From Platanthera guangdongensis (taxonomy: Eukaryota; Streptophyta; Magnoliopsida; Asparagales; Orchidaceae), in assembly GCA_039583875.1 (NCBI GenBank), contig CM077150.1, positions 188,422,375-188,486,374 of the forward strand: 64,000 nt of DNA, written 5' to 3'. Under the pieces are notes generated by a model. The model was not told where the DNA came from. It saw nothing but the letters and a program-made list of their open reading frames with translations, and searched no databases. The stretch's first letter is position 1, and each line of letters opens with the position of its first letter. This document shows positions 11,332-21,136 of this stretch, piece after piece. The position numbers and the translations under genes are program-made.

Positions 11332-11400
11332 ATTTGGTATCAGAGGAAGGTTCTCGTCAATTTCCTAATTGGCACTCCTCCCCCTCTTCAAATTAAAAAC

Positions 11401-11990
11401 AAATAAATTTCAAATTTTAAATTTCAAATTTCAGATTTCAAATTTCGAATTTCAAACTTCAAATTTCAAATTTCAAATTTCAAATTTCAAAATTTAAATT
11501 TCGAATTTCAAATTTCAAATTTCAAAATTTCAAATTTCAAATTTTAAAATTTCAAATTTCAAAATTCAAAATTTAAATTTCAAATTTCAAAATTTCAAAT
11601 TTCAAATTTCAACTTTCAAAATTCAAAATTTAAATTTTAAATTTCAAATTTCAAATTTCAAAATTTCAAAATTTCAAATTTCAAATTTCAAAATTTCAAA
11701 TTTCAAATTTCAAATTTCAAATTTCAAATTTCAAAATTTAAATTTCGAATTTCAAATTTCAAATTTCAAATTTCAAAATTTCAAATTTCAAATTTCAAAA
11801 TTTCAAATTTCAAATTTCAAATTTCAAAATTCAAAATTTAAATTTAAAATTTCAAATTTCAAAATTTCAAATTTCAAATTTCAAATTTCAAATTTCAAAA
11901 TTTAAATTTCAAATTTCAAATTTCAAAATTTCAAATTTCCAATTTCAAGTTTCAAAGTTTAAAATTCAAAATTCCAATTTCAAAAAAAAT
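11401..11990 (+). repeat. AAATTTC tract, internal copy 2
   Basis: About 590 bp of the same unit as 6990-7535, at the same place between primer site and gag. Confidence 0.95.
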
Positions 11991-11998
11991 CCAAAATT

Positions 11999-12751
11999 AT
12001 GGCCTATGACGTTCACGTTTCCCGGTTGGACTTTTGGTATGATAAAGTCATGACTAAGTTTCCCCCTAAGCAATGCCACACTTGTCCTACTTATGACGGT
12101 TTAGGGTATCCTAAAATTTTTAGGGATTGGCTTAAGGGTATAGAACTTCATTTTAAGTGTTACGGATGGGATGACCCCCAAAAGATTCACTTTGCCCGAG
12201 AGCGGTTAATAGGTCAGGCCCAGTTATTTTGGCTGAATGAAGAGCGTCGTGTTGATGGTTATCAATATAATTGGCAGGCAATGCGTAGCCTCCTTTCGGA
12301 TCAATTTGATCCCGCCTATCTCCGTACTACAAACACCGAGCTTGTGAGTGACTATAGTTATGGCACTAGTTCCATACCAAGCTGTATGACTGACTATAAA
12401 CCAAATGCCCAGATCCAACAGCACAAAACTGAATATTTGGCCCCCCTTCAACAAGGGAACAAGTCGGTCTCAGATTATAAGCAACTTTTTAAGGATTTGA
12501 TAGTTAGGATCGGTGTGAAAGAGTTGCCTGATTTAGTGGTAGACTCCCCTGATGAGTCTAAGGTCGTGCCTAGGACAGTGCCCGTCACTGAGGACGAGGC
12601 TGAATACACTGGCGATTTGAGTGACGATGAGGATATTGGTTACCCTAGTGACCTGGATGAGGATCCACCATTGAGGAATCATCCCTACTCTCCGTCGACG
12701 ACATTTTGTAGCCTACGGTTACTCCTGCTGAGATTACACCTGAGTCGGTAG
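11999..12751 (+). CDS. Gag-like capsid protein, internal copy 2 (frameshifted C-terminus)
   Basis: 250 codons. The first 220 are almost identical to the copy-1 gag and hold the same capsid-like domain. Near 12663 one base is missing compared with copy 1 (GGATCC versus GGATTCC), so the frame leaves its normal track and ends in about 30 unrelated residues. The TAG that ends gag in copy 1 is absent here: the position reads GAG. The protein could still assemble if its C-terminus is dispensable, but this is not testable from sequence. Confidence 0.65.
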   Translation: MAYDVHVSRLDFWYDKVMTKFPPKQCHTCPTYDGLGYPKIFRDWLKGIELHFKCYGWDDPQKIHFARERLIGQAQLFWLNEERRVDGYQYNWQAMRSLLSDQFDPAYLRTTNTELVSDYSYGTSSIPSCMTDYKPNAQIQQHKTEYLAPLQQGNKSVSDYKQLFKDLIVRIGVKELPDLVVDSPDESKVVPRTVPVTEDEAEYTGDLSDDEDIGYPSDLDEDPPLRNHPYSPSTTFCSLRLLLLRLHLSR

Positions 12752-14568
12752 GCATTTTACCTGATGATGAGAGTTTACTTAGTAGTGACTTAGGATATGA
12801 TCTGTTCGGACTCGAGCTGGATCCTATTAGATCGAGATATATTGAGGACTGTTCTGATGATCCTGAAATATTGGACGTTCCGACTGATCGGGAAGACTTA
12901 CCGTTGGTGAACGAGTTATGCTTGGATGATTTTAGTGCTATGAGCCCGAACGATATTTCTTTGATGCAAACACCTTTATCTAATGTTCTCGATTTAAAGC
13001 TTCCGTCGGGCTCAATCCTGCCCTTGTCTGAGACCATAATTGATTCTAAATTAAATAACATGGATAGTGTGTCAGAATAAATTGTAAGCAAGGAAGTTGC
13101 ATTATTGGACGACTTTTTGGATTGTACCCCGGGTTTGATTTTACCGACTCGTCCCCCTGACCCGTTGACTCGACGTACTGATCATTTAGGACATGAGTGT
13201 GGTACGATTGATTTCTGGAGTTCTACAGTGCCCCCTGAGTTCATTCTGCCAGTTCCCCCAGATGAGGTCCCATTAGTGCCTCCAGATCTCATATTATTGT
13301 TGCCGACCTATGACCCGACCACTGATTCTGAATTACATGATATATCTAATGAATTGTTAGACATGTCGGACGAATTTTCTGTAAGGGCGAATCCATTGTT
13401 TGAATTTTCATATGACTTTAATGGCTTTCAACCTGGTGATCTTTCTTGGACGTTAAACCCATGTTTCGACGTTGAGAAGGACTTAGCTCCTCCTTGGGAC
13501 ATGTCCCCTTTGACGGCCTATTACCCAACGAGTCCATCGTTGGTCACACCCTCAAATGTTTTAGATTTTATTTCTGTGGCGACTATCTCCTTTATCCTAA
13601 TTTTATCCTCCATGAATTTTAAAGAAACTCACTTATCGAATTATACGTTTCGGATAGGGCCGCTTTTAGTTCCTCCTGATGAGATTCCCTCGGCGCCACC
13701 AGATTTAGTTCCGTTGGTGCCGCCTTATGTCGTTCCGTTATCACCGAATGCACTAAGTACGTTTGCGCATGATGATGCTCGCAATGAATTTCATTTACAT
13801 AAGCACTGTAGTGAAGCGCCAACCACATTACAACAATCTATTTAAATTCTTGCTAGCTTACAAAAAAGAGCGTCTTACGATATAATTTGCGATTTTGACT
13901 TGGTGCGTCTCGTCCCTGAACGGTTGCCTTCGGGCACTATAGAAAGTGGGCGAGCTGGCGAGCTGGACCATTTGCGGAATTTAATGACATTAGGAAAACG
14001 CGCACTACTTTTGAGGTTTTTCACTGATTGGGGTGATACCCCTATTTTTAATGTTTCTGATTTAACGCTGCATGTTTTTCCACCACTTGATTTATTTGCC
14101 TGTCCGTTTGGCTCCACTTTGTTCTCTTATGGGTTGGGTAGTGAGTTTGTGCCTGGATCGCTTTCTTTTTCGGTCTTCACTGGAGGTACGTTTGTAGTTG
14201 ATGTTGAAATTTTTCTTCCTTTATTGCCTAATGCTTTTCCCAGGTTCCCCAGGACCATCTTTTTGCATTACAGGATACTATAGGTTGAAGTGCTTTCCTC
14301 TACTTGTGGCGATGTTGGCCACTACCTGTGTCGTTGGCGTGATCGTCCAGTCTCCGATGACCATTGGCTGTTTGGATCGGGGGTAGCTCGTTTGGTTGTA
14401 GCTCTCCCACGCTGGTGCAGTAACATCCACTCATCGGTGATGAGTATTTTCGAGCGGGGGAGGATTGATGGAGACTACGGCGCGCAACACCTTGAAGACG
14501 GCGCACTAACAAATGACCGTGAAGAGCATCGCCATAATAGGCGTCCGGATCGCAAGCCGATTTATTAA
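12664..14568 (+). pseudogene. Broken copy of the long proline-rich frame, internal copy 2
   Basis: Corresponds to 8222-10114 of copy 1. Beyond the 1-base deletion near 12663 it is closed by stops at 12709 (TAG), 13078 (TAA), 13843 (TAA) and 14281 (TAG), all in one frame. The PPDE/PPDL segments and the hydrophobic stretch are preserved. The last 35 codons again lie inside the 3' LTR. Copy 1 is clearly the less damaged of the two. Confidence 0.75.
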
Positions 14569-15784
14569 TAATTAATAATAATTGTTATCAAATTATTATT
14601 AATTATTAATCCATGCTTTGTGTGTTTTTTTTAATAATTGCACTTTTTATTTCATGTAATATGTACATTATGGTTATGATATAAAATCATGATGTATGTG
14701 TGTGTTTTATTTTCATGTTTTCATGTTTGGGCTGCATGTAGCCAGTTGGAGTGTTGTTGTTGTAGCCTATATATAGGCATGTCCCCCCTCTATTTGGAGA
14801 AGATTGAATGAAAAGAAATTTGAAATTCCTTACCTCTTAAAGCTCCCTCCTTCCTCATCTCTTGGCCGATCTTTCTCTTGCTCCCCCTTCTCTCTCCTTG
14901 GCCGTCGGCCACCTCTCATCCCCTCTCTCAAATCTCGGTTTTTCCTCCTCCCTCCCTCTTTATCCAACCCGGCCACCACTCCTCTCCTACCCGAGCCACC
15001 ATCCACAACTCCCAAGGCCGCCACCTCTTCCTTTTCCCTCCAACATGAGCCGACTACCCTCCTCCTTCCTCCTACCCGAAACACCACCATCAGGGCCAAC
15101 CCAAGCTGCCTCCGCCTCCACCAAGACAACCGCCACCTTATTTCTCTCTTGCCATACTTGAAGATATTTACTTCCATATCAAGAAGATTTCGACGGGACT
15201 CTCCATTTCCAGCGTAACGCAACGAAGGCGGACGAATTTCACTCCTACCGGCGTGATTCTGGTGGAGCCGTTGAAGAACGATCCTCGCCGAGTGAATCGG
15301 AATCACCCATTCCGGTTTGGTAACGAACCTTTCCACTCTCGTGTGTCTCTTTCCTTAAATAATCTTGTGGTGGAATTTCTGGCATTAAATTTTGAAATCA
15401 TTTGAAATTTCGTGATTAGCTTTAATTGTTTTGCTTTGTTTTCTTGATCGACTTAATTTCGTAAAGGGTTTGGCAAGCCCTTGTTGTCTTTTGTTGGGAG
15501 AGATCTACCTTTTCCAAATTCGTGATTATTTTCGGTAGATCTCTTTGGGTACAATCTTCGCTCGTCCGGATCCAATATTGGTCCTTTTTACCTCGATCGG
15601 ATACCGGCCTATCGCCCTTATTTGATCTCGAAACAATTTGGCTACCCGTACGCTAGCGTGAAATTGAATGAATGTGATAGCGTGGAGCGGCGTAGAACAA
15701 TTGTGTGAGCGTAGAATTCATCGTGAAGAGATAGTCGTGCGCGTCCGTAGTTATAATTCGGCTCTAACGCGTACGTCTACATCA
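14466..15784 (+). repeat. GAG-only element LTR 3 (3')
   Basis: Starts TGATGGAGAC after the polypurine tract CGGGGGAGGAT, ends CTACATCA, and is followed by target duplication CTGTA and then the resumed chromovirus reverse transcriptase. Confidence 0.92.
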
Positions 15785-15789
15785 CTGTA

Positions 15790-16615
15790 ATGCCATTTGG
15801 GCTAACAAACGCGTCATCGGTATTCATGAACTTGATGCACCAAACTTTTCGAGAGTACTTAGATCAGTTTATGATCATCTTTATTGACGACATACTGGTA
15901 TACTCTCAATCAAAAGAAGATCATGCAAATCACTTGAGGATGGTTTTGCATACCATGGGAAGGAATAAACTCTATGCCAAGTTCTCAAAGTGCGAGTTTT
16001 GGCTGTCTTCAGTGGCTTTTCTGGGCCATATAATTAGTTGAGAAGGTATTGCGGTGGATCCGGCGAAGATAGTTATGATACGATAATGGCGTGTGTTGGC
16101 TACGGTAGCGGAAGTCAGGAGTTTCTATGGACTTGCTGGCTACTACAGACACTTCGTGGAGAACTTTTCACCGATAGCCTTACCTCTCACTACACTGATG
16201 AGGAAAGATCAGAAGTTCGTTTAGACACCTGAGTGCTCCTATCTTGAGTTCGCCATATGGTACGGACGGCTATGAGATATACAGTGATGCTTCAGGGAGC
16301 GGATTAGGCTGCGTTCTTCTACAATTCAGAAAAGTTATAACTTATGGCTCACGCTAGTTGAAAGTGCACGAGTGAAACTATCCAGTCCACGACTTGGAGT
16401 TATCGGATGTGATTTTTGTACTTAAGCTGTGGCGTCACTACTTATATGGCGTGAAAGTGGATATCTTCACGGACCAGAAGAGCCTTAAGTACTTAATAGA
16501 TTAGAAGGATCTGAACGTGCGACAACGGAGGTGGATGTAGTTCCTTGGGGACTACGCCTTTAAGATACATTACACTTCAGGGAAGGGAAATATGGTTACA
16601 GATGCCTTGAGTCAT
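15790..16615 (+). pseudogene. Chromovirus reverse transcriptase core and RNase H
   Basis: Resumes with MPFGLTNA. The polymerase signature reads FIDDIL near 15880, followed by KCEFW and FLGHIIS. RNase H is recognisable at about 16260-16610 ([36 protein letters not shown]). Stops interrupt it, several at codons expected to be Trp or Gln (after HIIS, in the ITYGSR block, before KDL). It is a pseudogene. Confidence 0.85.
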
Positions 16616-16866
16616 AGGACTCCAGTACGAGCAAGTTGGCTACATGTGCATGATGAGCATTTGATCCAGGAGTTGGAGGCTTTAGATATTTCTTATGTTG
16701 ACAAGAATACCACTCTAAATGCGTGCTTGAACTGGACGGAGGTACAATATGACCTCGCGTATAAGATTCGACAAGCAACGAAACTCGATGAGAGTATGAA
16801 ATGCTATGCAGCGGATGGGTCAGATTTCCAGTTCTCCTCTAATGACGGTCTTTTGATAAAGGACGG

Positions 16867-17512
16867 TTGTTATGCGTCCCAAATGTGGGTAAACTACGGG
16901 AGGAGTTGATGTATGAGGCACACTTTACTAAATACTTAATCCACCCAGGGAGCACAAAAATGTACAAGGACATGAAAAAGATGTTCTGGTGGTCATGTTT
17001 AAAGAAGGACATAGCTCTTTACATTACAATGTGTCATACTTGCGCCTTGGTAAAAGCGGAATGTCAGAAACTTGGTGGTTTTCTGAAGTCTTTGCCAATT
17101 CCAGTGTGGAATTTCGATGACATCTCGATGGATTTCGTACATGGGTTTTCGAGATCACAGAGCGGGAATGACGTCATGTGGGTGATCATTGACCGATCGA
17201 CAAAGGTATTGCACTTCATAACGAATAAGAGGGACGATTCAGTTAAACAATTGGCTAAGTTGTATGTTGACAACAAAGTAAGGTTGCACGGTTTGCCCCG
17301 TAACATCGTCATCGACAGAGATGAGCGCTTTACTTCTAATGATTGGAGGCTAATCCACCAGTTGTTGGGTACTAAACTGAAATTCAGTACGTGCGCCTTG
17401 GATTTCGGGAAGAGGTGGGAGGAGCTTCTCTATATGATCAAGTTCGCCTATAATAATAGCTATCAAGAGAGCATTCATATGGCGCCCTTCGAAGCTTTAT
17501 AGGGTAGGAAGT
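16867..17512 (+). pseudogene. Chromovirus integrase with internal deletion
   Basis: The zinc-binding region (H...H...CHTCALVKAEC) and the start of the catalytic core (WNFDDISMDFV) are readable, and a second Asp lies in the IVIDRDERF block. Then KFSTC is joined directly to ALDFGKRWEELL. In relatives these are separated by a segment of roughly 20 residues that carries the catalytic Glu, so the DDE triad is incomplete. The frame ends near 17500 with APFEAL and a stop. Confidence 0.8.
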
Positions 17513-17586
17513 GTCATACTCCTTTAGCTTGGGCGAAAACAGGCGAATAAAAGCTGTATAAGCATAATGATGTCTAAAATGCCAAT

Positions 17587-18099
17587 TTGATTATGCACAC
17601 TATTCGAGAGCAGTTATTGTTGGCTCAGGATAGACAAGCAAAGTACTACAATGTCAAGCACCGAAACGTGGAGTTTGCGGTTGGCGATTGGGTATATTTG
17701 AAGACAAAGTCATTCAAAGGCGTGTCCAGGATTCGACGTTTGAAAAAGTTGAGTCTGAGGTATCTTGATCAGTTTAAAGTCGTTGAGCGTATTGGAGAAG
17801 TTTCATATCGATTAGCTCTTTCGACAAAGCTAAGTGGTTTGCACAATGTATTTCACAAATTGGTGTCGCGGAAAGCTTTGCAAGAGCCAACGCAAGTGGT
17901 GGCTGATGATTAGGTACCGGTCGATAGTGGGCTAACGATGAAGGTTAGACCCACTCGTATCGAAGATATGGAGATCAGACAACTATATAACAAAGCAATC
18001 GGGATGGTCAATGTCCGTTGGGACAATTGTGGTCGTGAAGAATTGTCATGGGAGCGCGAGCAAACCATGCGAGATGAATTTCCCGAGTTGTTTTTGTAA
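17587..18099 (+). pseudogene. Chromovirus integrase C-terminus with chromodomain
   Basis: The frame from 17587 reads the post-catalytic region (LLLAQDRQAKYYNVKHR, VYLKT, RIGEVSYRLAL, LHNVFH). A TAG at 17911 interrupts it. In the same frame 17914-18099 continues with VRPTRIEDMEIRQL, WDNCGREELSWE and DEFPELF, the typical end of a chromodomain in Tekay-like elements, thought to guide integration to particular chromatin. It ends with TAA at 18097. Confidence 0.8.
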
Positions 18100-18164
18100 A
18101 TTAATGTTGTAAGCTTATGTACTGATTTCCTTTCAATGAATAAAATTTCGGGACGAAATTTCTT

Positions 18165-18178
18165 AAAGGAGGGGAGAA
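18165..18178 (+). promoter_or_regulatory. Chromovirus polypurine tract
   Basis: AAAGGAGGGGAGAA follows the GGGACGAAATTTC block and precedes the LTR start TGTAATGCC at 18180. Confidence 0.7.
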
Positions 18179-18179
18179 T

Positions 18180-18394
18180 TGTAATGCCTTAAAATCCTAA
18201 AATAGGAAGGATTGGAAGTTAACGTGTGGCGCTAGTGTTAACTTAGGTGTTAGCCCTTGAATTAAATCAATCTTTGTCTTGGGTATCTACCCCGTGGTGG
18301 TAAAACGATACCGCGTAGCGATACCGCTGATCATATTCGACGAATCGTCGAGAAGCCTCACGCATGGCGGTAGTGGGCTATCGCATGGCGATAC
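18180..18394 (+). repeat. Right chromovirus LTR, 5' portion
   Basis: From TGTAATGCC to the copia insertion point. It holds several imperfect inverted repeats of the TATCGC/GCGATA type (18305-18394). It ends in the target duplication GATAC (18390-18394). Confidence 0.8.
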
Positions 18395-19522
18395 TGTTGT
18401 AGTTACCATGTTGATCTAGAAGTGATCAAATATGTAATCTCACTGCCAACGCGATATGAGCCTGCAGGGTCACACATAAGAGATGTGGAGAAGTTGGTTG
18501 ATTGACTGTGTTGGTAAAGGTTACCAATCACCGACCTGAATAGGGTTGTAGGCAAAGTGTTGCCTTAAAAGGATCGTCGGGTTGGGCAAATGTTGCCTTG
18601 GAGGGCTGGTTAGATTGTCGTCCGAGGGTCGATGGCATTCGTCGATAATTGTCTTTCTGATTCCCGCCGATCGGCGAGAATCGTCTCTTTGATTCTCGCC
18701 GATCGACGAGAATCGTCGAGAATCAATATGTTGATTCTCGACGATCGACGACTTCGACAAGTATCGTCGACCGCGGCTCGACGGTCGACGAGATTCGACG
18801 TGTATCGTCAAGTGATGCTCGACGATCGGCGAGAATCGTTGAGTATTGTACTCTGATTCTCGCTGATCCATGGTGATGCTCGCTAATCGATTCTCGTCGA
18901 TTCTCGCCGACTCTCGCTGATTGATACTCGCCGATTCTGAACCCTATTTCGGGGTGGTCTGCGGATAGCGATTTTCCTGGGTTTATTTATACCTTTGGTA
19001 TAAATAGGACACTTAGGGTTTTCGGGGGTGTGTGCTTTTACTGCCGATCAAATCGATTTTGACGGAAGCTGTTCCGCGATCGTTTCCCCGATCCCGTATC
19101 CCGCCGCCGACGGAAGCGTTCCGCCGCCGCCGTGATCGCTCCGCTGACCTCCTCTTCTCCGGCGACCGTCGCTGGTGCTGCTCTTCCTGACGCGGACCTA
19201 GCAGTCCGTGGAATAGCAGAGGTGCGGTCTTCTCCATCCCGATCTTCCGTGTGACGGAAAGCCCGGTGTTCTCCCGCTCGTGTGGACTTCTGCAGAAACG
19301 TGGATACTATTCCACGTAGAACTCGCCACCAGCAGAAATCAAAGTTTGGAGCATCTCCGTTGAGTTGTGACTCAACGCCACCGAGGTAATCTTTGCCTAG
19401 TTTTGTAAACTTCTTAATTCAACAGTCATGGCCCGATCCACATCTCTTTGGGTTCTTCTTGATGTTTTGATTTTTCCGCTGCGTGCACAAGCATTGTGCC
19501 ATCCACATAGAGAAACCCAACA
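18395..19522 (+). repeat. Ty1/copia left LTR
   Basis: TGTTGTAGTT...CCCAACA. A TATA-like GGTATAAATAGG lies near 18998, within the small palindrome TTTATACCTTTGGTATAAA. An array of palindromic GATTCTCG units occupies 18655-18930. Confidence 0.93.
18655..18930. repeat. Palindromic GATTCTCG / CGAGAATC array in the left LTR
   Basis: Units built from GATTCTCG, CGATCG and CGAGAATC in alternating orientation, at least eight half-sites. They form overlapping hairpins around a CGATCG core. The same array is in the right LTR (36070-36345) with only a few substitutions. Confidence 0.85.
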
Positions 19523-19523
19523 G

Positions 19524-19537
19524 TGGTATCAGAGCCA
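19524..19537 (+). promoter_or_regulatory. Ty1/copia primer-binding site
   Basis: TGGTATCAGAGCC, an exact start of the initiator-tRNA-Met complement, one base after the LTR end. The following 19538-20503 is leader sequence in which I see no gene. Confidence 0.85.
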
Positions 19538-20503
19538 GGTTTCGGCCATGATCATTGTTTTGGAAGTTTGTTATTCCAGTGCGTGTAAACCTAGGGATTT
19601 AGAAGTGTTCTAAATGTCTAGATTTAGTCTTGGTCTCCTCCAAGAACGTCTGGGATTTCGTGGGAATTTCTAAGTGTTAGAAATTGTTGTCTCCTTAGCA
19701 GTAACCATCCCTCGAGTATGTTTTGGATTGTGAATCCAACATAGAGAGATGAGCTTGTCTACTGCTTTAAGTTGAGTTGTCTTTGCCTTTGTCCAATGCA
19801 TGTAAATCTGAGGATTTGGAAGTTTCCGGATGTTCAGATTTAGCGCTTCCTTCTATCAAATGTTGATGGTGTCAGGATGTGCACATAAGGGATGCATGTG
19901 GTTTTAGTAATTTTGTTTTTCTTTGGATGTGCACATTGATCAAATGTTGATCATGGTTAATTGTTAACCTATAATTGAAAAATCCCTTCATTTAATATTA
20001 AGTGTTCGGATGCCTTCCGATGGATGACACTCTTCCTGCCTCGATCGATGAAGTGTGGGCTTGCCAAAGCAAGGTGCATTAATCTATCTTGGTAAGGGTG
20101 CGAGCGGATAATTGTGATATCCCACTGTCGACATCGGGTCATACTTAACTAGGTGACCTCAAAGGTTGAGTGCCTAGAGGCATAGGGTTGGCATGCACCA
20201 TATGTTGGATGCGAATAAGGAGTTATTCACCAACCATACAAGAATTTCATGAGGATGCAATTGGCAAGCGTTGCCTACCTAAATAACCGCATCGTGAGAG
20301 GAACGCCAAAGCGGACTCATAGTGTTGGTGAAATACGGATCTTGTCCACTAAGAGAGTAGCTCGCATGAACTCTCCGAATTGTTAGTGAGGGCTATCATT
20401 TCGAATAAAATAGTGGGAGTATTTTAATTGAAGTCCAAATTAAAATAAATTGTATTTGAAATTTGGTACTGATTTTATTCTGCATAAATTCTTGTAGAAT
20501 TCC

Positions 20504-21136
20504 ATGGCAAGTGTTTCACACTCCACATTGTCTCTGAGAGCCATCCTTGAGAAGGATAAGCTCAGTGGGACAAATTACATGGACTAGTACAGGAACTTGA
20601 GAATTGTTCTCAGGCAGGAGCGAAAGCTCTATGTCTTGGAAGAAGAAGCCCCCGAGGTGCCGACCGGGAACTCTTCCCGTGCTGCGAAGGATACTTATAA
20701 GAAGTATACTGACGATGCTTTGGATGTCGAATGCCTTATGCTTACCACCATGAACTCTGAGCTTCAGAAGCAACATGAGAACATGGGGTGCAAGGAGATT
20801 GACGAGCATCTCAAGAAAATGTTTCAAGGGCAGGCTCGTCAAGAGAGGTTCGACATCACGAAAGCATTGTTTCAGTGCAAGATGGGAGTTCGAGACTCAG
20901 TAGGGACTCACGTACTCAAGATGATTGGGTATATCGAGAACCTTGAAAGACTGGGTTTTCCTCTTGGTCAAGAGTTGGCCATGGATCTGATCCTGCAATC
21001 GTTGCCGGACAGTTATGAGCAGTTCGTCTTGAACTACAACATGAATGAGATAGACAAGACACTGCCCGAACTCCTAGGCATGTTGAGAACTGCCGAAATC
21101 AACATGAAGAAGGCCAAGCCTGCCAGCCCATACTGA
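20504..21136 (+). pseudogene. Ty1/copia gag
   Basis: Starts at ATG 20504 (MASVSHSTLSL, then KLSGTNYMD). A TAG at 20585 stands where the family has the Trp of a D-W-Y-R motif; from 20597 the frame is open for 179 codons. It holds the UBN2-type gag domain (YKKYTDDALDVECLML, LKKMFQGQARQERFDI, LGQELAMDLILQSLP, FVLNYNMNEIDKTLPEL). It ends at TGA 21134-21136, which overlaps the ATG of the pol frame by one base. Relatives usually have one continuous gag-pol frame, so a small indel here is likely. Confidence 0.85.

Larger units (their letters stand above)
5606..15784 (+). mobile_element. GAG-only LTR element with three LTRs and two internal regions
   Basis: Layout: LTR 5606-6923, internal 6924-10011, LTR 10012-11331, internal 11332-14465, LTR 14466-15784. 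The LTRs are about 1318-1320 bp, start TGATGGAGAC, end CTACATCA and are very similar. The whole array is flanked by CTGTA (5601-5605 and 15785-15789), and there is no target duplication around the middle LTR. Each internal region has a primer site, an AAATTTC tract, a gag-like frame and a long second frame. No protease, reverse transcriptase or integrase is present, so the element depends on another for transposition. The format matches plant TR-GAG elements. Confidence 0.92.

Noticed and set aside
18521..18871. Ser/Arg-rich frames in the copia LTR palindromic array (also 35936-36271)
   Set aside because: Generated by the CGAGAATC/GATTCTCG repeats. Present on both strands and inside LTRs.
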